DNA from: an uncultured Acidimicrobium sp.
Lineage (GTDB): Bacteria; Actinomycetota; Acidimicrobiia; Acidimicrobiales; Ilumatobacteraceae
Assembly: GCA_903895515.1 (NCBI GenBank)
Contig: CAITUB010000213.1
Span: forward strand, 1-32,650
DNA length: 32,650 bases
Direction of reading: 5' to 3'
Shown: positions 17,649-26,826 of the stretch, one piece after another
Layout of the letters: the number at the start of each line of letters is the position of its first letter
How positions within the stretch are numbered: position 1 is the stretch's first letter
Position numbers and translations under genes: made by a program
Notes under the pieces: model-generated
Databases searched by the model: none
Told to the model about the DNA's origin: nothing
The model's input: the letters and a program-made list of their open reading frames with translations, nothing else

Positions 17649-18146
17649 CTAACCCTGAAAATCCTCTGGATTGATTGAGTTGATGAACTCGCGGAAATCA
17701 TCGAGAATCTCTTCCTCATCCGACTCATCGGCCGTAACAGCCGACTTCCCGACCTTGTCCATCAAATCAGATTCAACAAATACGGGTACCTCAGCACGGA
17801 CAGCTAGCGCGATGGCATCAGACGGACGAGCCGAGATGACCTTCTCAACACCGTCAACAGCGATATGAATATTGGCGAAATAGGTGTGCTCTTGCACGTC
17901 GGTAACCACGACCATCACCACTTCCCCACCCATTTCTGCGATGGTATTCAACATCAAATCGTGCGTCAGTGGCCTATCTGGCACTACACCGCTCAGGGCA
18001 ACAGAAATAGATGAGGCTTCGGCTTCACCGATGTAAATGGGAATGACTCGGCGGGCTTCGTCAATTTCGCGAATCAGCATGACCGGGATGTTGGATGGAA
18101 CCTCGACGCGAATGCCCTCGAGTTCTGCTGCAAGTCTTTTCGTCAT
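17649..18146 (-). CDS. bifunctional nuclease family protein (DUF151, Rv1829-like)
   Basis: PVMLIREIDEARRVIPIYIGEAEASSISVALSGVVPDRPLTHDLMLN...ISARPSDAIALAVRAEVPVFV. Confidence 0.93.
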   Translation of the reverse strand: MTKRLAAELEGIRVEVPSNIPVMLIREIDEARRVIPIYIGEAEASSISVALSGVVPDRPLTHDLMLNTIAEMGGEVVMVVVTDVQEHTYFANIHIAVDGVEKVISARPSDAIALAVRAEVPVFVESDLMDKVGKSAVTADESDEEEILDDFREFINSINPEDFQG

Positions 18147-18171
18147 GACGCAATCACCTTATTGCCTGTAA

Positions 18172-18945
18172 CTAGCGATTACCACGGAACGACCGAGCGG
18201 CCACTTCAACCAGAGTCGAACGAAGTTGTTCACCAAGTTCGATCAAGTCATCCAGCATGTCTTCTGCCTGCGCCTTAGACGAAGGATTCTTCTGCATGAA
18301 ATACGGTTTGATTCTTCCTTCGTACAGTGAAACTTCAGATTCTGCAGATTGCTTCCAGCGCTTCAAGTTGCGAACGTCGATACCAAGTTCGGAAAACTTG
18401 CTGATGATTTCCAAAATCTCGCGGTCGAGTGGCGAATACATTTCCAGCTCGCCAACTTTGCGCGGCGACACTAGGCCAGCAGTGATGATCTCTTTGAGCA
18501 ACTTCTCGTCCATGTCAATTGCATTCAGCAACTCGCCACGATCGATTGACAATGTGTCATCTCGAGTTGCGCGCGACTTATGTGGAGCCAATGGCGCTGA
18601 AGATAATTTCTTCGCTGCAGCGGGATGAGTTCCTTGATGAACTATTCCACGAACGCCAGTTGGATCGGTGTCATCGTACGGACGCACCATGCCATCGCTC
18701 GTGTCACTATCGAGACGTGTGCGTATGACTTTCAACGGCAAGTAATTTTCGCGTTGCTCGCGCAGGATGAATCGCAGTCGATCAACTTCTGAGTTACTGA
18801 ACTTGCGATAACCCGATGGCGTACGCTCTGGCTCAATGAGACCCTGGCTTTCAAGAAACCGAATCTTTGAAATCGTTACGTCAGGAAACTCATCAAGGAG
18901 TAACCCAAGAACTTCACCGATGGATTTGTAGTTCTTCTCATCCAT
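18172..18945 (-). CDS. MerR family transcriptional regulator (Rv1828-like)
   Basis: KSIGEVLGLLLDEFPDVTISKIRFLESQGLIEPERTPSGYRKFSNSEVDRLRFILREQRENYLPLKVIR. Start MDEKNYKS at 18945 overlaps the FHA stop by 8 nt. Confidence 0.92.
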   Translation of the reverse strand: MDEKNYKSIGEVLGLLLDEFPDVTISKIRFLESQGLIEPERTPSGYRKFSNSEVDRLRFILREQRENYLPLKVIRTRLDSDTSDGMVRPYDDTDPTGVRGIVHQGTHPAAAKKLSSAPLAPHKSRATRDDTLSIDRGELLNAIDMDEKLLKEIITAGLVSPRKVGELEMYSPLDREILEIISKFSELGIDVRNLKRWKQSAESEVSLYEGRIKPYFMQKNPSSKAQAEDMLDDLIELGEQLRSTLVEVAARSFRGNR

Positions 18946-19411
18946 TGAAGAACACCATGCGATATTTGCCAACTTGCAATTCGTCACCTTGCTCTAATGC
19001 AAAGTCATCAATGCGCATCTGATTGACATACGTGCCATTGAGCGACCCCAAATCGCGGACCACATAGCGTCCATTTTCATGCACCACCTCGGCATGGCGA
19101 CGCGACACCGTCACATCATCAAGACAAATCGAGCTATCCGGATGACGACCAATAGTTGTTAGGCCTTCAACGACATAACGATTGCCGCTCTGTGCACCTG
19201 AACGAATGACGAGCAGACCTTTACCTGAATGCAACTCTGCACTTGACAGTGAGACATTGTCCGCATCACCAGGTGCATCTTGCAGTGGATCAACTTTTGC
19301 TAGAACGATGGTTCGTTCATCTGGTAAATCGAGCACCGAACCGCACGCTGAACAGAATCCCGATTGTGGCGGGTTGCGATGACCGCAACTATTACAAAAC
19401 ACGTACGACAT
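18938..19411 (-). CDS. zinc-ribbon + FHA domain protein (GarA/Rv1827-like)
   Basis: MSYVFCNSCGHRNPPQSGFCSACGSVL zinc ribbon, then TIGRHPDSSICLDDVTVSRRHAEVVHENGRYVVRDLGSLNGTYVN FHA core. Confidence 0.92.
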   Translation of the reverse strand: MSYVFCNSCGHRNPPQSGFCSACGSVLDLPDERTIVLAKVDPLQDAPGDADNVSLSSAELHSGKGLLVIRSGAQSGNRYVVEGLTTIGRHPDSSICLDDVTVSRRHAEVVHENGRYVVRDLGSLNGTYVNQMRIDDFALEQGDELQVGKYRMVFFNG

Positions 19412-19415
19412 ACCC

Positions 19416-20030
19416 CTACCGTAGCCTTTTGGCGGCTCTCCCCTTCCGAAGATTGGTCCGCACAAGCGGCACGTACGTCACCGCGGTGTAATACGACAGA
19501 GCCAAACCCGGAATAGCGCATAGCCAGCCCACTACCCGACCAAAATCGGCCGTGATGTGCGAACTTCCTGCGAGCAACAAAAACGGAACCGCCATCATCA
19601 ACAAAAACGTATACCACTTGCCGTTGTTGCTAACCGGAAAGCGCTCCATTCCCAACAACGTGGCACCCACCATCATCGCGCCAACGACTACTTCGCGAAC
19701 CAAGATGGCGATACAGAACCATCGTGGCACCGCGCCGTCGATCAACACGCTGATCGCGCTCACCACAAACAACAACCGATCTACCGTTGGATCGAAAACT
19801 GCACCAAATGGTGAAACCTGATTGAACTTCCTCGCAAACCAACCGTCAACCCAGTCGGTCATTCCCAGCACGCCAAGCAACAGAGCCGCACCAGCACGTT
19901 CGTCCTTGGCAAAGAGCATGTACAGAAACACAGGAAGCACACACAAACGCGCCAAAGTGATGAAGTTGGGGACGCTTAACATCCCTGACCACATTGACTC
20001 CTGGTTGTCATCCACACAGCGACAATACAA
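19416..20030 (-). CDS. pgsA: CDP-alcohol phosphatidyltransferase (phosphatidylglycerophosphate synthase-like)
   Basis: DWVDGWFARKFNQVSPFGAVFDPTVD matches the CDP-alcohol phosphotransferase signature DxxDGxxAR...GxxxDxxxD; several TM segments. The start may be an internal codon. Confidence 0.9.
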   Translation of the reverse strand: MYCRCVDDNQESMWSGMLSVPNFITLARLCVLPVFLYMLFAKDERAGAALLLGVLGMTDWVDGWFARKFNQVSPFGAVFDPTVDRLLFVVSAISVLIDGAVPRWFCIAILVREVVVGAMMVGATLLGMERFPVSNNGKWYTFLLMMAVPFLLLAGSSHITADFGRVVGWLCAIPGLALSYYTAVTYVPLVRTNLRKGRAAKRLR

Positions 20031-20053
20031 GGAATCGTTGTACTGTTAAAGCG

Positions 20054-20449
20054 ATGGCTTCAATATTTACTCGCATCATTGCAGGCGAATTGCCCGGCAC
20101 ATTCGTGTACACCGACGATGTGTGCGTTGCTTTTATGACCATTAACCCCATTTCGCGTGGACACCTCCTTGTTGTTCCACGTGTTGAAATAGATCAATGG
20201 ACAGATTTGCCAGATGACATCTCTCAACATTGCTTTGCCGTTGCCAAGCAAATTGCCAAGGCACAGAAGCAGGTTCTTCACTGTGATCGTGTTGCGTTGA
20301 TCATCGCTGGATTCGAAGTGCCACACTGCCACCTGCATGTCATTCCTGCCACGACAATTGCCGATGTGTCATTTGATAACGCAGCCGCAAGTGTTGACTT
20401 CAGCGATCTTGCTGCAGTCGCTGCAAGCATTACTGCGGCACTCGTCTAG
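20054..20449 (+). CDS. HIT family protein
   Basis: MASIFTRIIAGELPGTFVYTDDVCVAFMTINPISRGHLLVVPR...EVPHCHLHVIP histidine triad. ATG at 20054. Confidence 0.93.
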   Translation: MASIFTRIIAGELPGTFVYTDDVCVAFMTINPISRGHLLVVPRVEIDQWTDLPDDISQHCFAVAKQIAKAQKQVLHCDRVALIIAGFEVPHCHLHVIPATTIADVSFDNAAASVDFSDLAAVAASITAALV

Positions 20450-21165
20450 AACAAGGTTTCGGGCGTCTCCTCTGGCAGCGTGATCGCATCGAGCAGATGC
20501 GAGCCATGATTTCGCGCATTGTTCACATCTGTTGATACAGGAACGTAGTCAACTGCAGCATCTGGAATTCCGTTTGCTAGATGCAATGGCGCAACGACAT
20601 CGTCTGACAGCCACTGCGAAATTCCATCCTTTGTCAGCAATACAGGCATCCTGTTATGAACCTGAGATACCCGTTCGTTGGCCTCGGTAGTTAAGGCCAC
20701 GCAGGTATTGAGTTCGTTGCCCTCACTGTCACGCCACGTTGACCACAGTGATGCAACAGCAAAATGGGATTCGTGGTCGTAACCGGAACCAACTCCCGGG
20801 AAAAAGGCGAACGGTTGCTTCATTGGCTTACCAGCAACCTTCATCGGCTTCCATTCGTAATAGGCATTCATTGGCATCACACAACGATGTCTGCTGATGA
20901 GATTCCGAAAGGATGGTTTCTCCGCAACAGATTCTGATCTTGCATTAATCAAACTTGCGGCCCGCGAAACATCCTTCGCCCACACGGGTACTAGCCCCCA
21001 CGACATCACGTCAAGCCGTACCACTCCGTCAATAGCGCGTAACACGAATACATCACTGGTCGGCGAAATGTTGAAATTGAGCGCAAGATGTCTTTCGCTA
21101 TCTACAGCTGAGAAAGCATGTGCTATTTCCTGCGCACCAGTTTTGCGCACGTATCTTCCACACAT
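20446..21165 (-). CDS. SOS response-associated peptidase (SRAP/HMCES/YedK family)
   Basis: MCGRY N-terminus, INARSESVAEKPSFRNLISRHRCVMPMNAYYEW, VHNRMPVLL. Confidence 0.93.
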   Translation of the reverse strand: MCGRYVRKTGAQEIAHAFSAVDSERHLALNFNISPTSDVFVLRAIDGVVRLDVMSWGLVPVWAKDVSRAASLINARSESVAEKPSFRNLISRHRCVMPMNAYYEWKPMKVAGKPMKQPFAFFPGVGSGYDHESHFAVASLWSTWRDSEGNELNTCVALTTEANERVSQVHNRMPVLLTKDGISQWLSDDVVAPLHLANGIPDAAVDYVPVSTDVNNARNHGSHLLDAITLPEETPETLF

Positions 21166-21171
21166 GTTTGA

Positions 21172-21882
21172 CTATCTCAACAATCCTGTACTGTCTGCGA
21201 AAAGTTTCACCAAAATTGGGGTGATGATCAGGCCAGGAAGCAGTGATCCCAGACGAATCTTCTTAATCTCAAGCAGGTTGAGACCAATAGCCATAACTGC
21301 CAAACCACCAGTGGCAAATAACTCAATTCGCATTCGATCATTCAGCAATGAATCCAAACGAGTGCCAAACAGTGTCAACGTTCCTTGCACGATAAATACG
21401 CTGACAGCACTAAAGAGCACGCCAACACCATGGATTGCTCCGAAAATGACGCTCATGAAACCATCAAGGGTTCCCTTAATGATGTACAGCTGTGGTGTAG
21501 CACCTGATGCATCTTGAATTGCTCCAAGAATCGTTAACGGACCGATGCAGAACAATAATGATGCAGTCACGAAACCGGAAATGAACGGACCAGGATCTTG
21601 GCGCTTTGCAAAGCGCTGGCGAATTATTTCGCCAATGCCCTCGAGCCGATCTTCGATACGCAGAACCTCACCGATGACAGCGCCGAACACCATTCCGAGA
21701 AGTGGAAACACCATGTTGTGAGTTTTGAGCAAGTCGCTCAGTCCTAAACCAATCGTGAGCATTCCAATAACTTGAACAACAATGGTGCGTACTCGTTCGG
21801 GAATTTTGTCGCCCATTGCAATACCAACCGTGCCACCAACAACCACTGTGGCAGTATTAATCAATGTTCCGAGCCCAATCAC
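21172..21882 (-). CDS. DUF554 family membrane protein
   Basis: GLGTLINTATVVVGGTVGIAMGDKIPERV...FISGFVTASLLFCIGPLTILGAIQDASG is the typical DUF554 pattern. Confidence 0.9.
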   Translation of the reverse strand: MIGLGTLINTATVVVGGTVGIAMGDKIPERVRTIVVQVIGMLTIGLGLSDLLKTHNMVFPLLGMVFGAVIGEVLRIEDRLEGIGEIIRQRFAKRQDPGPFISGFVTASLLFCIGPLTILGAIQDASGATPQLYIIKGTLDGFMSVIFGAIHGVGVLFSAVSVFIVQGTLTLFGTRLDSLLNDRMRIELFATGGLAVMAIGLNLLEIKKIRLGSLLPGLIITPILVKLFADSTGLLR

Positions 21883-21895
21883 ACCTCCACGCTAT

Positions 21896-22729
21896 ATGAC
21901 GTTGTTGTTTGCGCTCACTGCCGCCATGTTCTACGGGGTTGCTGACTATTCGGGAAGCCGCGGAGCTCGTTTAGCGAATTCGGCTGCGATCACATTCACG
22001 GGTCAAGCCGCAGCACTGGTGATCATTTCTGCGTACCTGTTGCTCTTCCGGTCATCTCCTCCACCATTAGAAAGCTGGCTGTGGACGGCTGGAGGTGGAT
22101 TCGGTGGAGCCATTGCCCTCGTGGCGTTTTATCAAGCAATGTCGAAAGGTTCGATGACCGTCATTGCACCGATTACGGCGGTCATTGGTTTATCGGTTCC
22201 TGTTATTGCAGGATTCATTCAGGGTGAACGTCCAGAACCACTTGCGTGGTTTGGTATTGCACTCGCAGTGGTTGCGGTCGCTCTTGTTGGAGATGTGCTT
22301 GACAAACATGATCTGCCTACTTCAATCGATGCAATTTGGTTGGCGATTGCCGCAGGTTTTGGATTCGGCATGATCTTCGTCTGCATGGCCAATGCAAGTC
22401 ATGATCATGGAATTTGGCCACTATTTGGACAGCGCATTGTCAGCGTTCCAACTGTTGCAGCTATTGCGTTATTTCAAACCCGAAGAATTTCTGTTCCGAA
22501 AAAGGCGATCGGTTTTGCACTGGCTGCTGGCATTCTCGATACGTCAGCAAATGGTCTGTACTTGCTTGCGACTCACACGGGGATGATGTCGATTGTTTCT
22601 GTCATCGTTGCGCTGTACCCCGTGTCAACCGTTGTACTGGCGATGACGATTGATCACGAGCGTTTACACAAATCGCAAGCTGTGGGAATGGTTCTTGCTG
22701 CCGCATCGCTTGTAATGGTGAGTGTCTAA
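21896..22729 (+). CDS. EamA/DMT family transporter
   Basis: About ten hydrophobic segments with internal duplication; ends LHKSQAVGMVLAAASLVMVSV. Start MTLLFALTAAMFYG at 21896. Confidence 0.88.
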   Translation: MTLLFALTAAMFYGVADYSGSRGARLANSAAITFTGQAAALVIISAYLLLFRSSPPPLESWLWTAGGGFGGAIALVAFYQAMSKGSMTVIAPITAVIGLSVPVIAGFIQGERPEPLAWFGIALAVVAVALVGDVLDKHDLPTSIDAIWLAIAAGFGFGMIFVCMANASHDHGIWPLFGQRIVSVPTVAAIALFQTRRISVPKKAIGFALAAGILDTSANGLYLLATHTGMMSIVSVIVALYPVSTVVLAMTIDHERLHKSQAVGMVLAAASLVMVSV

Positions 22730-22744
22730 CCAGTACAAATCTGG

Positions 22745-22819
22745 TCGGGCTGGCGGGATTTGAACCCACGACCTCTTGTCCCCCAGACAAGCGCGCTAAC
22801 CAAGCTGCGCTACAGCCCG
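22745..22819 (-). tRNA. tRNA-Pro (anticodon GGG)
   Basis: Minus strand CGGGCTG..GCGC..GCGC.CTTGT-CTGGGGG-ACAAG..GTGGG-TTCAAAT-CCCGC-CAGCCCG-A folds as a complete cloverleaf with a 7-bp acceptor stem and GGG anticodon. 3' CCA not encoded. Confidence 0.96.
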
Positions 22820-22832
22820 TATGGAGCCGAGC

Positions 22833-23084
22833 CTAACGGAACAGGTCGATGACTCTCCACGACAAATACATCACGAGAGCTCCAACCAACAATTTGAAGT
22901 GCCATGGCAGTGGAACATCTTCTTCGCCGTCTGTTCCAGCGAGTTTTTTGAGATCCAGGTTCTTCGCGGTAATGGTGCCGTGAGCCGATGCCACTTCAAT
23001 TTCGGTTGAACAATTTGGGCAGCGACCATCGTCCGACACCGCACTTGGTGCGAAATACTTTGAGCATGGTTCACACCACGGCAT
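22833..23084 (-). CDS. small zinc-ribbon protein with a C-terminal TM helix
   Basis: MPWCEPCSKYFAPSAVSDDGRCPNCSTEIE (two CxxC pairs) and a hydrophobic HFKLLVGALVMYLSWRVIDLF. Confidence 0.75.
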   Translation of the reverse strand: MPWCEPCSKYFAPSAVSDDGRCPNCSTEIEVASAHGTITAKNLDLKKLAGTDGEEDVPLPWHFKLLVGALVMYLSWRVIDLFR

Positions 23085-23095
23085 ATCGGCCTGCT

Positions 23096-24433
23096 TCAGT
23101 CCGATCGCTTGCGAACTCGCAACTTAATTGGCGTACTTCCGAATTCAAACTTCTCACGAATTGAACGCTCAAGGTAACGCAGGTAGTGCTGCGGCAATTC
23201 GCGGTTAACAAACAAGGTGAATGTCGGTGGGTCATTTGCTCCCTGAAGCGCGTACAACACACGCGCACCAGCGCCAGCAGGCTGTTTTTGCTGAGCTTCT
23301 GCGATGACTCGGTTGACATCTTTTGTCGGAACACGCTTGTGGTAATCCGCAATGCATTCTTGCAAGATCGGCAACAAGCGATGAACGCCCTTGCCCGTGA
23401 GTGCTGAGAGTTTCAACACTGGTGCATCGCCGATGAAGTACAACTTCCTCGTCATTTCGGTATCGATGCGCTCGCGACCGTCCGCATCGAGTGTTTCCCA
23501 CTTATTGAGAACCACGATCACCGGACAACCCGCAGCGTCAATACGCTCAGCAAGTCGTTGATCTTGGTTGGTAATTCCCTCTTGAGCGTCGATCACCAAC
23601 AATGCAACGTCGGATTCATCAACTGCACGCAATGCACGAACGAATGAGTAATACTCGGCAGATTCATCAACCTGGCTCTTACGACGCATTCCAGCCGTAT
23701 CTACGAAAACTATTGGGCCATCTGGTGTGTCGACCTCTGTGTCAATCGCATCGCGCGTTGTTCCCGCCATGTCATGTGTGATGGAACGGTCTTCGCCAAC
23801 CAAACGATTAAACAACGTGCTCTTGCCAACGTTTGGACGCCCAACGATTGACACGCGTGGGATTCCAGAAACTCCGCGTGGAAGGACAACTTCTTCGACT
23901 ACGTCTGGTGCTTCAACAATTTCCAGAATCATGTCGAGTAGGTCGCCCGATTTACGACCATGCAGAGCAGATACTGGAACCGGATCGCCGAATCCCAGCT
24001 TAAGGAAGTCCCAACGATCGGCCTCACGCTTATCCGAATCGATTTTGTTACTCACCACAATGACTGGGCAAGCCAAACGGCGAAGCCACAAACCAATCTG
24101 CTCATCATCATCAGTGACGCCGATGGCGGTATCAACGACAAACAGCACCAAACTGGCCGACTTTGCAGCCTCTTCAACCTGGCGACTGACTTTGACGTCG
24201 AGTTCTGATCCACCTGGCATCCAGCCACCCGTGTCGACCAAATTGAACTTCTTGCCGGTCCATTCCACTTCGCGCTCAAATCGATCGCGTGTGATCCCTG
24301 GCTGGTCCTCAACAATTGCCACCTGCGAACCCATAAAACGGTTGAACAGCGTGCTCTTGCCAACGTTTGGTCTTCCAACAATGACCACTGTTGGAAGAGT
24401 CGAAGGAATTTCGTTTTCCAGTTCATTTGTCAC
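23096..24433 (-). CDS. der: ribosome biogenesis GTPase Der (EngA), two G domains
   Basis: Two copies of GRPNVGKSTLFNR, DTGG/DTAG, and NKID/NKWE. GTG start at 24433 (VTNELENEIPS) preferred over the long ORF start at 24667. Confidence 0.95.
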   Translation of the reverse strand: MTNELENEIPSTLPTVVIVGRPNVGKSTLFNRFMGSQVAIVEDQPGITRDRFEREVEWTGKKFNLVDTGGWMPGGSELDVKVSRQVEEAAKSASLVLFVVDTAIGVTDDDEQIGLWLRRLACPVIVVSNKIDSDKREADRWDFLKLGFGDPVPVSALHGRKSGDLLDMILEIVEAPDVVEEVVLPRGVSGIPRVSIVGRPNVGKSTLFNRLVGEDRSITHDMAGTTRDAIDTEVDTPDGPIVFVDTAGMRRKSQVDESAEYYSFVRALRAVDESDVALLVIDAQEGITNQDQRLAERIDAAGCPVIVVLNKWETLDADGRERIDTEMTRKLYFIGDAPVLKLSALTGKGVHRLLPILQECIADYHKRVPTKDVNRVIAEAQQKQPAGAGARVLYALQGANDPPTFTLFVNRELPQHYLRYLERSIREKFEFGSTPIKLRVRKRSD

Positions 24434-24511
24434 CCGTTCATTGTACTGTCGCCATTGAAACAATGGTCTGAACTCATGGCCCTGAAAATCGCTGCAGTAT
24501 TGTGTTTCTCG

Positions 24512-25567
24512 ATGCAAAAACTGCCCGAAACCGTACTTAACGTTGACCGTGTCCTGCTTGCTGCGCCACGCGGATTTTGCGCAGGCGTTGAAATGGCAAT
24601 CAAAGCACTCGCGTGGATGGTGCGCACGTTTCCAGCGCCCGTTTACTGCTACCACGAAATCGTTCACAATCGCGCCGTGGTCGATCGCTTCCTTGCGCTC
24701 GGTGTCATTTTCGTTGACGATATTTCAGAAGTACCAATCGGCATGCCCATCATGCTTTCTGCCCACGGATCTGCTCCTCAGGTTGTCGAAATGGCTCGTC
24801 AACGCGGCAACTACGTAGTTGATTCTGTGTGTCCTCTGGTTACCAAGGTGCACCACGAAGTACGAGTTCGTGCAGGCAAGGGTTACCGAATTGTGTATGT
24901 AGGACACGAAGGCCACGAGGAAGCTGTGGGCACAATGGCTGTTGCGCCAGATTCAATTTCTCGAGTTGAATCGATGGAGGAAGTACAAGCGCTTCCAGAT
25001 TTTTCTGAGCCCGTTGCACTACTTGCACAAACAACACTTTCTCATCGCGATTGGGCCGGCATTGCAGACGCGGTAAAAGTGAAATATCCGTCAGTCTGGT
25101 CACCTGGCAAGAGTGATTTATGTTTCGCGACAACCAATCGTCAAAGCGCGCTGTTGCAAATTGCCGCTCAGTGCGACTCAGTCATTGTTATCGGCTCGGC
25201 CAATTCTTCAAATACTCGAGCGCTAGAGAAGCTCGCACGAGACGAAGGATGCGAACATGTGTACCGCATCAATAGCGTGGATGAACTTCCACGCACCCTT
25301 CACGGCGTAGTTGGCGTTACTGCAGGCGCGTCAGCCCCCGAAGATCTCGTTAATGAAGTACTTGCTTTTCTCAATCCAGTCAATGGCGTAGAGGAGATTC
25401 GAATTACTCGTGAAGAGGAATACTTCCCTCCCCCGCGCAACATTCGCCAACTGCAATCAGGCATCGAAAATGCAGCTCTGACAATGATCGGTGCATCCGT
25501 TTCGTCTGCAACGAGCGTGGATGATCGATTGGTTAGTGCCAGTGACGTACTTTCGTCGCTTGACTAA
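24512..25567 (+). CDS. ispH: 4-hydroxy-3-methylbut-2-enyl diphosphate reductase
   Basis: LLAAPRGFCAGVEMAIKAL, YCYHEIVHNRAVVDRF, LSAHGSAP, DSVCPLVTKVHHEV, TTLSHRDW, SANSSNTRAL, TAGASAPEDLV. Start at 24512 or 24476. Confidence 0.96.
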   Translation: MQKLPETVLNVDRVLLAAPRGFCAGVEMAIKALAWMVRTFPAPVYCYHEIVHNRAVVDRFLALGVIFVDDISEVPIGMPIMLSAHGSAPQVVEMARQRGNYVVDSVCPLVTKVHHEVRVRAGKGYRIVYVGHEGHEEAVGTMAVAPDSISRVESMEEVQALPDFSEPVALLAQTTLSHRDWAGIADAVKVKYPSVWSPGKSDLCFATTNRQSALLQIAAQCDSVIVIGSANSSNTRALEKLARDEGCEHVYRINSVDELPRTLHGVVGVTAGASAPEDLVNEVLAFLNPVNGVEEIRITREEEYFPPPRNIRQLQSGIENAALTMIGASVSSATSVDDRLVSASDVLSSLD

Positions 25568-26767
25568 TCAGTTACGCGGAACTTTGCTCCAAGGCATCTC
25601 GCGGTCTACACGCACATCTCCAGGAAGACCAAGTACGCGTTCACCCAAAATATTGCGCATCACCTCTGATGTACCGCCTTCAATGCTGTTCGCACGTGCA
25701 CGCAAGAACGCCTTTGGCAACGAATCAAAACTCATCGCGGTATCTGGGCGAACCATTTCGTAGCTTCCATACAACATGCCTTCGGCGCCAAGGAGTTCGA
25801 TGCACAGTTCGTACGTTTCCTTGTTGAGTTCGGCGCTTGCCATTTTCCCAATTGAACCCTCTGGTCCAGGAACTCCAACTTTTCTGTTCTGCCCGGCTCG
25901 AATATTGGTGAGTCGTGCAATTTCGGAACGAATCCACAGCTTCATGAGCTTGTCTTTAGTGGCAGCATCTTTGCGATCTGCTGGCAATTTCTCCCACAAC
26001 TTGACTGCTTCACGAATTGGTCCCGAACCTTTTTGCGGAATAGCTCCACCAATAGCAACGCGCTCATTCATCAACGTCGTCAAACTCACTCGCCAACCAT
26101 CACCGGCGTTACCAAGCGTTTCCGAAACTGGAACTCGTGTGTCAGTGAAATACACCTCGTTAAATTCTGCTTCACCAGTCATTTGCCGCAATGGGCGAAC
26201 TTCAACACCAGGGCCATGCATGTCGACAACCACAGCTGTGAGCCCGGCATGCTTGACTGCCTCGGCGTCTGTACGAACCACCAACAGACCCCATTTTGAA
26301 AGATGCGCGAGTGTGGTCCATACTTTTTGACCATTGACGATCCACTCGTCGCCGTCTTTTACTCCCTTTGCTGAAAGTCCGGCGAAGTCGGAACCCGAAC
26401 CAGGCTCGGAAAAGAGTTGACACCAAATTTCTTCACCAGTGAATAGCGGTCGCAGATACTTGCGCTTTTGTTCTTCGGTTCCCCACTCGACAACCGTTGG
26501 ACCGCACATGCCGTAACCAATTGGGTTTCGTGCATACGAATTAGGCCCGCCTGCACGCGCAATCTTTTCATTCACGATCTTTTGAAATTTTGGCGTAAGT
26601 CCTAGGCCACCGTGACCGACTGGAAAATGCACCCAAGCCAAACCCAAATCAAATTGCGCACCAAGAAAAGCGATGGCAGAAGTTGACGCTGGAGGATGCT
26701 GGGAAATGAGCTGATCAGTGAGATCGGCGACTTGTGCTTCTTCTGAACTCAATACTTCCGCTGCCAT
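25568..26767 (-). CDS. acyl-CoA dehydrogenase
   Basis: EPGSGSDFAGLSAKGVKDGDEWIVNGQKVWTTLAH, VDMHGPGVEVRPLRQMTGEAEFNEVYFTDTRVP, IEGGTSEVMRNILGERVLGLP. Confidence 0.95.
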   Translation of the reverse strand: MAAEVLSSEEAQVADLTDQLISQHPPASTSAIAFLGAQFDLGLAWVHFPVGHGGLGLTPKFQKIVNEKIARAGGPNSYARNPIGYGMCGPTVVEWGTEEQKRKYLRPLFTGEEIWCQLFSEPGSGSDFAGLSAKGVKDGDEWIVNGQKVWTTLAHLSKWGLLVVRTDAEAVKHAGLTAVVVDMHGPGVEVRPLRQMTGEAEFNEVYFTDTRVPVSETLGNAGDGWRVSLTTLMNERVAIGGAIPQKGSGPIREAVKLWEKLPADRKDAATKDKLMKLWIRSEIARLTNIRAGQNRKVGVPGPEGSIGKMASAELNKETYELCIELLGAEGMLYGSYEMVRPDTAMSFDSLPKAFLRARANSIEGGTSEVMRNILGERVLGLPGDVRVDREMPWSKVPRN

Positions 26768-26826
26768 AATTTCCTACTCCCCGCGTCCGAACAACCGAAA
26801 CGCTAATTCAGAATCAACAGCAACGG

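Noticed and set aside
22745-22819. tRNA-Pro as a possible integration site for a mobile element
   Set aside because: No integrase, no repeated tRNA 3' end and no composition shift nearby; the flanking genes are ordinary.
23727-24458. 243-aa plus-strand ORF
   Set aside because: Fully antisense to der, which has unmistakable dual GTPase motifs. The antisense product has no recognisable domain.
25776-26330. 184-aa plus-strand ORF
   Set aside because: Antisense to acyl-CoA dehydrogenase; a low-information Ser/Pro-rich product.
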